Assembly: GCA_963575745.1 (NCBI GenBank) | Contig: CAUYUJ010000845.1 | Span: forward strand, 41,176-105,175 | From: Prorocentrum cordatum | Lineage: Eukaryota > Sar > Dinophyceae > Prorocentrales > Prorocentraceae | Direction of reading: 5' to 3' | Length of the DNA: 64,000 nt | Shown here: one piece after another, positions 19,443-30,594 of the stretch | Layout: each line of letters opens with the position of its first letter | Position numbering within the stretch: the first letter of the stretch is position 1 | Notes under the pieces: model-generated | Told to the model about the DNA's origin: nothing | The model's database searches: none | What the model saw: the letters and a program-made list of their open reading frames with translations, nothing else | Translations under genes and position numbers: made by a program

Positions 19443-20522
19443 GTGACAGGAGACGCCCCGGCGCTGCTGCGGGCTGGCCGCGGCGAGGGACGGCGCGCCT
19501 CCCGCCGCTTCGGCCCGGTGGGTGCCCCCCACTGCGCCTCAGGGGTTCGCCCGCGGCGGCCGTGGAGGCCATGTCGGGTGGCCCGTCGGACAGGCAGCTC
19601 GGAGGTCCCCCCCCCCGCGGTCCGACCCTCTGCGTTGTCCGCGGCTGGCATCGGTGGGCCTCTCTGCAGCAGGACGGCACTGTGGGTCTCGGGCAGTCGC
19701 TGGCGCCCACCGGCACTGGGGGTGCGTGCCCGAAGGCCTCGCTTTGAGCGTTGCAGCCTGGCACAGTCCGCGTTTTACGCATCGTCGCATTCACCCCGGG
19801 CGTTTCGACGCAGGCGCCGGACTCGTTGCGACGGGCGCCGCCAGCCCCCTCACTCAGCGGTGGAGTTCGAGGGCTGCGCGCTGAGTGGTTCAGCCTTCCG
19901 CGTCTTTTGCTTCTTGTTTTCCACCGCCAACAGCCTGTCTCCCGGGTTCGTGCTTCTTACCTAGCCGGGCTGGCTGCTTGGAGTTTGGCGCCGCACGGGC
20001 GACTCGCTCCGTTGCACTCGCGCCCGCGTCCGCGTGTGCACTTCGGTATACTGGGCGGCGCCTAGGTGCGTCTGCTGGTGAATGCAGAGCATTGTGTTCA
20101 GTGCATGTGCAACTGCACGCTTGTTGTGCAGGTGCGATCCGGCTTGCCAACGTGGCGCTTGGGGTCGCCAATTCGCTTTGCGCCGCCCGCCCCGGACATT
20201 GCCCTTCGCCGCCAGACCGTTGTTGCGCGGCTGCAGACCAAACAAGTATCCTCACCATCCCCGTCGCACTCCCCCTGCTGCCACTTCTAACCCCGGCCCC
20301 CCCCTCTCTGGCAATGGTGCGAGCTCGAGCGCCGATGGGTGGCGGCGGCGCGGCCGGAACGCGCCCCCAGCGCGTCTGCCTGGCAGCGGGCGGGCGCCCT
20401 GCCTGGCTTCCGCGACCGCCGCCCTCGGGTCGAAACCTGGCCCCCAGCGACGCCGACCGCGCCGGCGGGTCGGGCAGGCGGCGGACTACAGGCGGCGGGC
20501 GCGCCAGCAGCAGCGGCAGCAG

Positions 20523-20554
<32 letters not shown>

Positions 20555-20658
20555 GCCGCGCCAAGGACCAGCCGCTGATCACCCCGCTTTTGGTAACGGG
20601 GCCCGCCGCGCGCCAATGCCTTAGACCCCGACACGGGGCAGCAGTTGCATAAAGCTAA
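19443..20658. other. GC-rich stretch including an (AGC)n tract at 20510-20553; frames ambiguous
   Basis: All frames on both strands are open for long distances. An (AGC)n tract would encode Gln, Ser or Ala runs. No splice-bounded exon stands out. Confidence 0.35.
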
Positions 20659-20913
20659 GATCGGCGCATCCAGTGGGGCACCCCCGGGGAGACACCCGGC
20701 AAAACGATGGGGCGGCTTCAAGTCACCCTGGGGGCGATGATCACAGGCGCCTGGCGCGCGTTCGCCGAGCAGGATGCCATGCCTGGCAGCACGGGCGCGC
20801 TCGACCCGCTGCGGCAGGACCAGCAAACTTGCGTCAATATCTTGTCCTCCTTCCGCAGCCACAACTGCGACGCGCGGGCCCCGAGCGACGCGCTGGACCT
20901 CGGCGCTGACTGA
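20659..20913 (+). CDS. Short GC3-rich ORF or terminal exon, unknown protein
   Basis: The frame opens after a TAA at 20656-20658. An ATG at 20707 starts MGRLQVTLGAMITGAWRAF, AEQDAMPGSTGALDPLRQDQ, QTCVNILSSFRSHNCDARAP, SDALDLGAD, ending TGA 20911-20913. By hand, most third positions are G or C while second positions are mixed, which favours this frame over the long antisense ORF. An acceptor (GCATCCAG at about 20673) could make it a terminal exon. Not recognised. Confidence 0.38.
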   Translation, partial: DRRIQWGTPGETPGKTMGRLQVTLGAMITGAWRAFAEQDAMPGSTGALDPLRQDQQTCVNILSSFRSHNCDARAPSDALDLGAD

Positions 20914-21020
20914 GCTCAGCTGCGGCATCGGTACCTGAGTGGAAGTGGCGGCGCGGGCAGGGGGCGCCAGGCGGCGAAGGGCCACGCTGACAGCCGCGCG
21001 CCCAGGAAGGGCAACAGACA

Positions 21021-21641
21021 ATGGAAGGTCGCCACCTAGAGCTATGCGGGCGCGCCCGCCCTTGTTTCACATTAGTCTGCCGCCGTCCCGCCCTTCCTGC
21101 CCCTCGCCGCCCGCTGCTCGCCGGTGGCCCCGTCGCCCCTCGCCGGCTGCTCTGGGCGGCTGCGGCGGTCAGGGCGGCTCGCGCGCGCGCCCCCGCCAGC
21201 GCCGCGGACGCAGCTGACGTCTTCGGGCGAGTCGGCGCAGCCCGTGATCGCTGGCCCGCGCCACGCGCCGCCTGCGCCACCCTGTGCCGACGCTCCCTGC
21301 GCCCGTCGGTGCCAGTGGTGCGCGTGTTATCGCTGTTATCACTTCTGGCTGGATGCTGCCAGCCTGCAAGCCCCTGCCCTCGCTCAGCGGCGCTTGCTCT
21401 CCCCGCCGCCCCTGGGCCCTCCGCGGCGCAAAGGTGCATTATGGGGTCGCCGCCCTTCTTGCCATCGCTGCCTCCTGGGGCCCCTCGCTCCTTCCGCCCC
21501 TCCTCCGGCAGCCGGGCCCGCAGTGGCCCTGTTGGCCCCGGCTTCCTGCCCCCCCCCCCCCCCCCCCTGCTCCACATGCCCAACTTCCTCGTTGGCGCAC
21601 GGAGCCTCCGAGTGCACGTGGTCCAGCCTGTGCTCTCCTGA
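21021..21641 (+). CDS. ATG-initiated 206-codon ORF, doubtful
   Basis: The frame begins MEGRHLELCGRARPC and has moderate third-position GC bias, but another long plus frame (21124-21837) and a minus frame overlap it, and it ends in a poly(C)-encoded proline run. It may simply reflect high GC. Confidence 0.15.
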   Translation: MEGRHLELCGRARPCFTLVCRRPALPAPRRPLLAGGPVAPRRLLWAAAAVRAARARAPASAADAADVFGRVGAARDRWPAPRAACATLCRRSLRPSVPVVRVLSLLSLLAGCCQPASPCPRSAALALPAAPGPSAAQRCIMGSPPFLPSLPPGAPRSFRPSSGSRARSGPVGPGFLPPPPPPLLHMPNFLVGARSLRVHVVQPVLS

Positions 21642-22345
21642 CTGTCGGCCGACTGCGTTGACTACGTCCAGTGTTCCTGGCGGCGGTGTCCACGACGCTT
21701 TCCGTGTTCGCTCGGCCACGTGCTTGGGCGTGCACCTGCCCAGTTCCTGGTCATTTCTCCTCAGATGTCGACGGCCTAGTTCGGGAGTGCGCGTGGTTTC
21801 CTTTGATCCGTTGTCTCAGGTTCTGTTATGGTGTTGAGCACATCCATCGTTTCCCTGGCGACTCCGCTTTGCCGTTCGCGTTCACTCTGTTCACGGTTGG
21901 ACGACAAGCGTCCCGATCAGTGCTCCCTTCAGGAGTCTCGTTGCTTGCGACTTTGGTGGCGCCACTTCCATGCACTAGTTTCTTGGTCAGTGAGTTTTTC
22001 CTGGCCTAGCTGGCGTCAGCGTTCTCACGTGATGGTGCTCCTGGCTACATCCTCGTATCGCTCCCGCGCCATTTTGGCTGCGCTCCAACCTCGGTTGGCT
22101 AATTATGCATGCGCTCCCTCCTGGACCTGGTTCCTGGCAGCTGCAGCCCGCACCACCTTGCGCAGTCCGATCAGCTTAGGTGCTGCTTTGGCCGCCGGTT
22201 TGTCGGAGCGTTAGGCAACTAGGCTCGCGCGTAGCCTGCCCGACCCTTGACGCTGCTGGCGCGCTCGCCTGCGGCCGCGACGAAAAAATATCTTCACCAT
22301 CCCATCCTACACCAGGTTTTCGAACGAAGAGCGCCGACGATCGGC

Positions 22346-22960
22346 AGCTGCTCTCCTCCTCCTCCTCCTCCTCGTCCTCCTCCTCCTCCTCCTGATCCTC
22401 CTCTTACTCCTCTTCCTCCTCTGGTGGCGTCTTGGAGTTCTCTTGGGGCGTTTTGGTGGGTTCGTTGGCCCTGTGGGCTGGCGTGCGGCGCCCCGCCCGC
22501 CCGCACGCAGTGCCCAAGAGGAGGGTCCAAAACGTCTCTTGGGGCCCTTTTGGAGAACGCCGATCACATAAGGGGGGAGCTTCAATTAGCGTCGCCCTTC
22601 TAGAGCCCCCCAAGTTGCCTCGTGGAGCGCTCTTGGGCGTTCCTGGGGCCGTCTTGGGGTTCTCTTGGGCCCCTGTTGGGGCTATCCCGGGCAATCTTGG
22701 AGCCCAGGTGAAGCTTCGGATGGGCACTGTAAGCGCAAAGGCGAGAACGCCAACAACAATGATTTCCCCACGGGTTTTGAAGCATTTGGGCTTCTTGGGG
22801 GCATCCTTGGGGAGCTCTTGTGGACACTTGGAGCCGTCTTGGTGCCGTCTTGGAGCGTCTTGGAGCATCTTGGGAGATATCTCGAGGCATCTTGCGTAAT
22901 TTTGAGTCATATTCGAGGCCATCTTGGGCTCTCGGAGGCCCTCTTGGAACCAACCTGGGC
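22346..22960. repeat. (TCC)n then CTTGGGG-family repeat
   Basis: A TCC microsatellite (22350-22430) runs into about 500 bp of CTTGGGGGC, CTTGGAGC and CTTGGG units. Bases 21642-22345 hold no supported gene. Confidence 0.6.
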
Positions 22961-23129
22961 CATCTCAGACGCTCTGACGACTCGCGAAACCCCTTTGTCC
23001 AGGTCCATGGGGAGGGGGTAGGGGGAGGAGTAAACCCCTCCCCGAAGGGGAAGAAGGAGGGGTGGAAGAGGTAACGCCCTAAACCACCGACGCCCAGAGG
23101 GTTGGTGGGATTTGGTATAATTGATGTTG

Positions 23130-23222
23130 TACAAAAAAAGTTGTGTAATATACGCGGTGCAGCCTTTGGGTTGCAATCTTTGGTGTGCAGCATACGCGGT
23201 GCAACCTAGGTTTTGCAATCTA
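23130..23222. repeat. 17-bp TGTGGTGCAATCTA-family cluster
   Basis: Units such as ATACGCGGTGCAACC and GTTGCAATCTTTGG match the array at 17.5 kb. Bases 23223-23380 contain two related CGGCGAC-rich segments (GACGGGGCGGCGACGGCG and GAGGTGGCGACGGCG). Confidence 0.5.
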
Positions 23223-23467
23223 CGCGGCGACGGGGCGGCGACGGCGTCAGCATAGCCGCCAGGCCGCCAGCCAAGTCCAGACGACTGGCGGTGACGAGGT
23301 GGCGACGGCGCGGCGACGACGGCAACACTGCTGCCAGTCCGCCATGCAGGCCCACTTCCGCAGAACAGAGGTAGGGCCCCCTAAGTACCAGCACTGTTCG
23401 GGGAGTGTGTATGTATAATTTTGATTATAACTCGACTGCGCTCTTTCTGTCTATGTATAGTGGTGTT

Positions 23468-23575
23468 GTCTCTCTCTCTCTCTCTCTCTATCTCTCTTTC
23501 TCCCTTTCTCTCTATCACTCTCTTCCTTTTTCTCTCACACTGTAACCCTCTCTCTCTCTCGCTCCCTCCCTCTAG
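23468..23575 (+). repeat. (TC)n tract acting as a candidate 3' splice-site pyrimidine tract
   Basis: CT dinucleotides with T runs end in GCTCCCTCCCTCTAG at 23575, immediately before a candidate exon. Confidence 0.6.
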
Positions 23576-23814
23576 CATGATAGTGCCGCCAGCGTGCGAC
23601 AGTTGAAGGACCAACGCTCCTGGTGCGAAGCGTCAATGCAGCTTTGTGCTGTTGTGCATGCGTATGTGTGTACGTGGGCGTTCGGGCATCCCTGCGCCCC
23701 TGATTCGTTGCCAGGAAGCCCGAGCGGGCTGCACGGGAGCTTCGACCGAGGCAAGTGCAGTGGTCACACGTTCTTGGCATGGGCTCCCGATGGCCATCTT
23801 CCTGGCCATTGTTT
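23576..23814 (+). CDS. Candidate internal exon, Cys/His-containing, unknown
   Basis: Bounded by a very strong acceptor (CTCCCTCCCTCTAG) and a GTAAGC donor at 23815. The open frame reads HDSAASVRQLKDQRSWCEAS, MQLCAVVHAYVCTWAFGHP, CAPDSLPGSPSGLHGSFDRG, KCSGHTFLAWAPDGHLPGHC. Five cysteines and five histidines are present, but I cannot match them to a domain. A further acceptor (TTTCCGTGCTCAG, about 23861) lies downstream. Confidence 0.42.
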
Positions 23815-24077
23815 GTAAGCGACTTTCTCTTTCCATCCATCCCCTTCGTTTCCGTGCTCAGAATGCTCCTCTTGTTGCGCCTCCTTCCGTTTTTTTTTTG
23901 TGTGGGGTGGGTGGGTACGCGTAGACTCTTTTGTGTGGAGGGTTTACACATGTTTTCCTTCCGTGAAGGAAGGGGGGGGGCAGGACGGAGGAGGAGACAG
24001 AGGAGCGCGAAAGGGAGTTAGCAGGATGAAGAATAGAAGGACGAGGAGCGAGGATCGAATAGTGAGAGGAAAGCAGG

Positions 24078-24172
24078 GGGAGGAGGAGGAGGAGGAGGAG
24101 GAGGAGGGGATGAGGAGGAGGAGGAGGAGGAGGAGGAGGAGGAGGAGGAGGAGGAGGAGGAGAGAGAAGGAG
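24078..24172. repeat. (GGA)n microsatellite
   Basis: Two GGA blocks separated by GGGATGAG. Confidence 0.9.
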
Positions 24173-24433
24173 GGGGAGGATGGCGCTGCCCCCTCCCGAA
24201 TATTTAGGAAGAATAACAAACCAGGCAGATGAACTAGATTACTGGCGGCAGAAGTTTCGGGAACACCACTAGAAATAGTCAACAAACAAACGCATTTATC
24301 TCAGGGACAACCTGGACGTGCGAAGGGCGACCCCGCATTCTCTGTGGACGTGTTCGTGTTGTCCTTGAGACCTTTTCTGTGTTCCACCTGGTGGCTGTCG
24401 CACAGCTCCTGCCGCCAACACTTGAGTTTATTG

Positions 24434-25265
24434 AATCGCTTCGCTCATTCCGCCGGCCCGTGATATGGCATCGCTGGTTTTTGTCTGTGTGTTCGTTGCC
24501 CATGTTGCGCTCTTGGGGGCGGGTGTCGTTCGGACGCGTTGCGTGGGGAGTTTTGATGGTGAAGCAGTTCCCTGGGGGTCGTCTCTCGATGGGGCGAAAT
24601 AGAGTCGTCGTCAAGATGCTTCTTTGGGGGGCCTCTTGGGGTCTGTTGAGAGGCCGTTCGGGGGCGCCTGGGTGACATGTTTGAAGCCTTCTGGGGCTTC
24701 TTTTGGGCCTCCTGGGAGTCTCCTGGGGCCTCTTGGCGACATCTTGGGGCCTCTTGGAGGCCTCTTGGGGCCTCTTTGGGACCTCCTGGGCGCCTTCTGG
24801 GACGGAGGGCTCCATTTTTGAGTTCTCGGTATCCCTCCTGAGTCCCTCTTGGGCCCGTCTTGGGGCCTCTTGGTCCGTCTTGGGCGGCACTTGGGCCGTC
24901 ATGAGGGCTCTCTTGGGTCGTTTCGGCGCCGTCTTGGGAGCTTCGTGGGCCGTCTTGGAGCGGTCTTGGGGGCCTCTTGGGCCGTCTTGGAGCGTCCGGA
25001 AGCCGAATAAACCAGAACAAAAAAAACATCGAAAAATCGATGAAATCAACGAAACCCGCCTCTTGGGGCTCTTTCGGAGGCTCTTTGGAAGGCTCTTGGG
25101 CGTCTTCGTGGAGGCATCTTGGGCTGTTTGGGGGCCTCTCTTGGGCAGTCTTGGGGGGTCCATCTTCGGGTCTTCGTGCGCTCTTTGGGCGTCTCGGGGG
25201 CCTCTTGGGCAGTCTGTGGGGCCTCTTGGGGCTCTCCTGAGACGCGCTCTTGGGGTGCTGAGAGG
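24434..25265. repeat. CTTGGGGCC-family array with conserved left edge
   Basis: Starts with a 26-base stretch identical to 4183-4208 and continues with CTTGGGGCCTCTTGGAGG-like units for about 800 bp. The two ~200-330-residue Pro/Arg/Lys-rich frames on the minus strand are translations of the repeat. Confidence 0.65.
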
Positions 25266-25559
25266 CCGCAACCCAGAAGGAAATCCATTTCTGAGTAGAC
25301 TTGGTCGGGCGGCGGTCGGGCGGCGACCGGGCGTTGGTCGGGGTACTTTTCGCCGGGGGACCCCCAGGGGCCGCCCCGCGCGCGCGAACTAGAAATACTG
25401 TTAATACTGTTAACCAGTTACCGGAGATCTTTTAGCACGCCCTGGCCCGTTGGGCCGGCGAATTTGTTTCGTTTGGTTGCGCGGTGTGCATTTTGGGATT
25501 TCCAGCGCCACCCTCTTCCTCTCTATCTGGTTCAACCAAGAAGGGGGACCAACGAAAAG

Positions 25560-25640
25560 AGGGTGCTGCAATAGATCTGGTGCAACAGATTTGCCGGGTT
25601 GCAACAGACCTGTGGTGTGAAATGCATTCCAGGGCGCAGC
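25560..25640. repeat. 17-bp TGTGGTGCAA-family cluster
   Basis: GATCTGGTGCAACAG, GGGTTGCAACAG and CTGTGGTGTGAAATG units. Bases 25266-25559 hold no supported gene. Confidence 0.45.
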
Positions 25641-25736
25641 TGTAACTCTCCGGCGCAAAACATTTGCAATACAATTGCCCCAAACCTATGGCACCATCTC
25701 TTTCAGCTGGACCTTCTTTTGGGTCACATAAATTTT

Positions 25737-26270
25737 CCTCCTCCTCATCCTCATCCTCATCCTCTTCCCTCTCCTCCTCCTCCTCCTCCTCCTCCACCTC
25801 CACCTCCTGCTCCTCCTACCTCCTCCTCTCACTCCTCTCGCTTCTCTTCCCCCCCTTTTTTTTTGAATTTTCACCCCCACCCCCTCCCCCCCTCTCGCCG
25901 TCACCCCTCCTCCTCCTTTCTCCTTCTTTCATCCTCCTCCTCCTCCTCTCTCACTTATTCTTCTTCCTCTCCTCCTCCTCCCTCCTCCTCCTCCTCATCC
26001 TCCTTCCACTATCCTCCACCTCTCCTTACTCCACCTCCTTCACTCCCTCCTCCTCTCCTCCTCCTCCTTCTTCTCCTCCTCCTCCTTCCTCTCCTCTTCC
26101 GCCTCCTCCTCCTTCTCCTCTGCTCCTCCTCCTCCTCCTTACACAGCACCCACCTCCTCCTCTCCTCTACCTCCTCCACCTCCTCTCCTCCTCCACTTCT
26201 CCACTCCTCCTCACCTCTCCTCCTCCTATCCTCACCCTCCGCCCTCCTTTCCTCCTCCTTCCTCGTCGCT
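25737..26270. repeat. (TCC)n microsatellite, degenerate
   Basis: TCC triplets with CTC/CAC/TTC variants over about 530 bp. The Ser-, Leu- and Pro-run ORFs are artefacts. Bases 26271-26757 are unique with C and G runs and no supported exon. Confidence 0.9.
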
Positions 26271-26757
26271 CCTACTGTCTCTTCGAAGTCTTACCGGGGA
26301 TGTGTGGGGAACACCCCCCCCCCCCCCCCCTGGGTGTGGCCCCCCCCCCCTCGGGGGTTTTATCCGAACGTGCTGTGCAACAGTTCCACGCCAAAAAGTA
26401 ATCTACATGTAACCCCCCAGAAGACAAGGAGGGGGAAGAAGAGGAGAGAAGGACGAGGAGAAAGACTAAGTGAAGGAGGAAGGGAAAGAGAAGGATGAAG
26501 AGGACATGCTCTTCATGCTCCTTCTCTCCCTCCTCTCCGTTCCCGTCCTTGATCAGGAGAAGGGGCATAGTGATCCAAGTTAGAGGATGCTGAGGCCCGA
26601 CGGCATCCTTCCCTCCATCATGCCTGTTTGTCCTCCTCGCCCTCCGTGAGGGGGGGGCAGCGGAAAATCGAAGTGCGAGTGGAGGGGGAGGATGAGGAGC
26701 AGCAGCACCACTTTGGATTCTTTGTTTGCGTGCTTGTTTTCCTGAGGGTGTTTCCAG

Positions 26758-27073
26758 CATTGTGGCTCTCCCACTGCAATCCGCCTGCGGGGGGGCGGAC
26801 GTGGAAGAGGACAGAGGAGATTTGAGCAGAGCTATACAGAGCAGAGTTCCAATTCAGATCTTGGCGAACTTCCGTGGAGCAGGGGATGGCAGTTTGTCCA
26901 AGGGCACAGGGGGTGCCCGACCGCGCACCTGTTCGACCGTCGAGGGTCGGCGAGGAGGCGCGATGGAGGATGCCAGCGCGGGCGTTGGGCAGGGTCCGCG
27001 GGCTCGCGCTGCCGACGACCCAGCCGACAGACCCCTGGGCCGCGGGGCGGCCCCCGGGCCGCGGCGGCGGTGA
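26758..27073 (+). CDS. Candidate exon, unknown protein
   Basis: A pyrimidine-rich acceptor (GAGGGTGTTTCCAG) opens a frame reading IVALPLQSACGGADVEEDRG, DLSRAIQSRVPIQILANFRG, AGDGSLSKGTGGARPRTC, STVEGRRGGAMEDASAGV and on to TGA 27071-27073. A GTGAAG at 27069 could be a donor just before that stop. The first 45 residues look like ordinary protein; the rest is Arg/Pro/Gly-rich as GC climbs. No domain is recognised. Confidence 0.4.
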
Positions 27074-27179
27074 AGGCGGGGCCCGTCGACGGCTCGACGA
27101 CGGCGGCGGCGATCGTGGCGTATGGGGCCCTCCCGAGCTCGGGGCCTCGGTGGGGTCGGAGGATCGCGCCGCATCGCCG

Positions 27180-27335
27180 AGGCATCGCCGCTGCGGCTCG
27201 ACGCGGAGCCCGCTTTGCTTCACGTCGACGTCTCCGATGCACCGCCGACGTCGACAACAATGCATGCATCGCCGGTGCACTGCCGATGCATCGCCGATGA
27301 ATCGCCGATGCATCGTGGATGAGTCGGCGATGCGG
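27180..27335. repeat. CCGATGCATCG ~12-bp degenerate repeat
   Basis: Units such as GCATCGCCGATGAATCG and GCCGATGCATCG recur about ten times. Confidence 0.55.
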
Positions 27336-27372
27336 CGCGATCCTCCGACCTTATCTTCTTGGACCGCATCCA

Positions 27373-27424
27373 GGAGGGGTTTTAAACCCCCTCCTCAGGG
27401 GGAGTTCTGCCCCAGAACTCCCCC
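27373..27424. other. Two adjacent palindromes (hairpins)
   Basis: 27373-27394 is a near-perfect palindrome around GGGGTTTTAAACCCCC. 27398-27409 (GGGGGAGTTCTG) pairs perfectly with 27413-27424 (CAGAACTCCCCC) around a 3-base loop. The function is unknown. Confidence 0.6.
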
Positions 27425-28640
27425 GAACCCTCGCTCAGTGGGCGAGAGGAGTGCTCCCCGGTGAAAAGGGTTGGTAAAAGCGACGGCTCCCTTGTGGAAG
27501 TTCAAAATGATGCGAAGGGATGGTCTCAGAGGCGGCAAAGAGGGGGGTGATGACTAGGGGGGGGTGGATCTTATGGCGTGGGCCATGATATTTCCCCAGA
27601 TTTCATGGCGCCTTTTCTTGTTTCATTACGTCCCTGGCCCCCCCTCTTGGACGCCCCCCTCTTGGCCGTCCCCGATAGACCACCGGCAAGAGGTTTTCAA
27701 GGGATATTTACGTGGATCATCATTCTAACGGGATTCCAAAAGCCATGAAGCCTCCAAGGGTTGCATTGAGGAAGGTCGCTCGCTCTTGTGTACACTTCCG
27801 AGGAAATGCTGGTGGTGAACGATATTTTCCAAAAGTATGATGGTTCCTTTCGGATTCTGTCGTGCTCAGAATCCTCTTCCCGTTCGAATTCCATGTCGTT
27901 CCGAACCGAATCTTCTATGGGATTCTTCACATTCGCGCTATCGGGGGGTCTGGTGGAATCTACCTGTAGACCGATGGGAATCCAACATAAATACCACGGG
28001 CATCCTAGTGGAATCCTTATCGAGTCCAATACGGTTCTTTTCCATTGTCACCGCTGTGGGTTCCCGTTTGATCTTAGCTATCGGAAATCAGCATTTTTAA
28101 TGGGATATAATCGGAATCTTATTGACGCCCTATTGGAATCCAATGCGACGCCTCCCTGTTGAAATCATGTAGTTTTCCGACTTGACTCCAATTCGGCCCG
28201 TAGTGGTTTCGCACTAGGGATGTCAACGAACTCTTGGGTCATGCGTCGAAGCGCCCTCCGTAGAGGCGACCTTGTGATAATCTCTTTCGGAATCCAATTG
28301 GCGCGCAGGGCTCCTCAAGCTTCCTCGGCATCCTTGAGGTTTCCTCAGCGTTCTATTCCTAGTGTAGTCCTATTGTGTTCCAAGTCTAAAATACTGATGC
28401 TGTGTTCCTATCATCTTGTAGCCCTCATGTTTTCCTAGTGTATCTCGCTCCTAATGTGATCATTTCATATATGCCCTGTAATATCATGGTGTTCCGATTG
28501 TATTCGTATTGGCGTCCTGATGATTCTCAATTCTCACGTGTCCTGGGATATTTTGGATTCGACGGCAAACCGGAACCCGAAATCAAACCCATTCCTTCAA
28601 AACAGAGACGGAAGCATCAGCCCGAAAATCATCAAGTATT
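27425..28640. other. Lower-GC island with GGAATCC-type degenerate repeats; no gene credited
   Basis: GC content drops and GGAATCC/GATTCC motifs recur every 15-25 bases from about 27690. A 124-codon plus frame (27788-28162) and a 110-codon minus frame overlap here, but the repeat avoids stops on both strands, so neither is credited. Confidence 0.4.
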
Positions 28641-28779
28641 GACGGGGTGGCAACGGTAGTAATTATCATCGAAGGGGCAGTGGTGATCGCAGTCGTACTT
28701 GCAGTAATAGGGATAATTGCGGCAGTAGCTTTTATAGTGGACATGACGGTAACAGTCGTAGTAGGAGCGACAGTAGGAA

Positions 28780-28806
28780 TAATAATAGTAATAGTAGTAG
28801 TCGTAG

Positions 28807-28843
<37 letters not shown>

Positions 28844-28922
28844 AGTAGTCGTAGTCGTAGTCGTAGTAGTAACAGTAGTAGTAGTGGTAGTCGTCGTAGT
28901 AGTAGTCGTAGTAGTAGTAGTA

Positions 28923-28961
<39 letters not shown>

Positions 28962-28970
28962 CTAGTAGTG

Positions 28971-29007
<37 letters not shown>

Positions 29008-29035
29008 CAGTTGAGTAGTAGTCGTAGTAGTAGAA

Positions 29036-29078
<43 letters not shown>

Positions 29079-29089
29079 GAGTAATCGTC

Positions 29090-29120
<31 letters not shown>

Positions 29121-29182
29121 AAGTAGTAGAAGTAGTAGTAGTAGTAGTAGTAGTCGTCGTAGTAGTAGTAGTAGTAGTAGTA

Positions 29183-29226
<44 letters not shown>

Positions 29227-29391
29227 AGTCCATGTAGCAGTAGTAGTAGAAGTAGTAGTAGTAGAAGTAGTAGTAGTGGTGGTAGTAGTAATAGTAGTAG
29301 TAGTAGTAGTAGTAGTAGCAGTAGTAGTAGTAGTAGTAGTAGTAGTGTAGTGTAGTAGTAGTAGTAGAAGAAGAAATCGCAGTAATAGTAA

Positions 29392-29470
<79 letters not shown>

Positions 29471-29931
29471 AGTAGTAGTAGTAGTAGCAACAGTCGTAGT
29501 AGTAGCACAGTCTAGTAGCAGTGTAGCAGTGTAGTAGTCAGTAGTTGTTAGTAGTAGTAGTTTAAGTAGTAGTTGTTACTAGTAGTACTAGTAGTAGTTA
29601 GTTATTAGTAGTAGTAGTAGTTGTAGTAGTGTTTTGTAGGTAGAAGTAGTGAGTAGTAGTAGTAGTAGTAAGTAGTAGTAGTCGTGGTAGTTGGATCGTA
29701 GTAGTAGTAGTTGTGTAGTAGTAGTAGTAGTAGTTGTAGTAGTAGTAGTGTAGTTAGTACTAGTAGTAGTAGTAGTAGGTAGTAGTAGTAGTCGTGGTGG
29801 TAGTAGTTGTACTCGTACTAGTAGTCCAGTACTACTTTACCTAGTACTAGTAGTAAGTAGTAGTATAGTGTTAGTAAGTTAGATTGTTAGTCAGTAGTGT
29901 AGTAGTAGTACTGGTAGTCTTAGTAGTAGTA

Positions 29932-29981
<50 letters not shown>

Positions 29982-29990
29982 TCAGTCGTA
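28780..29990. repeat. (AGT/CGT)n trinucleotide microsatellite, 1.2 kb
   Basis: AGT triplets with CGT blocks, loosening into AGTAGTT and TAGTAC after 29500. Confidence 0.95.
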
Positions 29991-30100
29991 CTCGCTGTTG
30001 TGGTAGTGGACGAGCAGGTGCACAGGCCTCTTCGTGGCCGCTTGTCGGCAAACTCATTTTCCCACCCTCTATTCCTGTGTGTGTTCGTTTTACCTAACAG

Positions 30101-30270
30101 CAAAGACTGATATGTTTCTAGTAGGGTCAAAAGAGAGCATCATGACGCCCCAGGAGGGTCTGTGCGCGATCCGGAAGAGGATGCCGGGGGGATGCCGGGG
30201 AACTCGTTTTAAGCAAACAGTAACGCATTTCGTGGTCTTCGAGTTCCCAGAACTCCATTCCTGGGCATGA
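30101..30270 (+). CDS. Candidate exon, unknown protein
   Basis: A very strong acceptor (GTGTTCGTTTTACCTAACAG) opens a frame KTDMFLVGSKESIMTPQEG, LCAIRKRMPGGCRGTRFK, continuing QTVTHFVVFEFPELHSWA to TGA 30268-30270. The last third overlaps the first unit of a 72-bp tandem repeat, so the true exon may end near 30195. The N-terminal half looks like ordinary soluble protein and is unrecognised. Confidence 0.42.
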
Positions 30271-30490
30271 TATTGAATGCCCGGAGCCAACTGTAAGCCA
30301 CTTCGTGTTCTTCGTGTTCCCAGAACACAATCCCGGGCCACATTTTGAATGCCCGGAGCCAACTGTAGGCCACTTCGTGTTCTTCGTGTTCCCAGAACAC
30401 CATTCCCGGGCCACATTCTGAATGCCCGGAGCCAATTGTAGGCCACTTCGTGTTCTTCGTGTTCCCAGAACACCACTCCTGTACCACATG
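30206..30490. repeat. 72-bp tandem repeat, about 3.7 copies
   Basis: GAATGCCCGGAGCCAACTGT recurs at 30275, 30347 and 30420. Each unit holds TTCGTGTTCTTCGTGTTCCC and ends in an AGAACAC. Confidence 0.9.
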
Positions 30491-30594
30491 TTGCTTGCCC
30501 GATGTCCCCATTCGAGCAATGATTCGTTCGAAGCAAAATCCTTTGATAGCGGTGTCTCGTTCGGAGATAAATAAGATATTTGATATCAGTGTCT

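Noticed and set aside
22069-22081. GCCATTTTGGCT, 12 bases of the dinoflagellate spliced leader
   Set aside because: The remaining leader bases (5' TCCGTA and 3' CAAG) do not match, so a relict DinoSL is not supported. The CATTTTGGC in the 89-bp array and a degenerate resemblance at about 12686 were rejected for the same reason.
27788-28162. 124-codon plus ORF in a lower-GC region
   Set aside because: Lies in a GGAATCC-type degenerate repeat that keeps both strands free of stops; an overlapping minus ORF is equally long.
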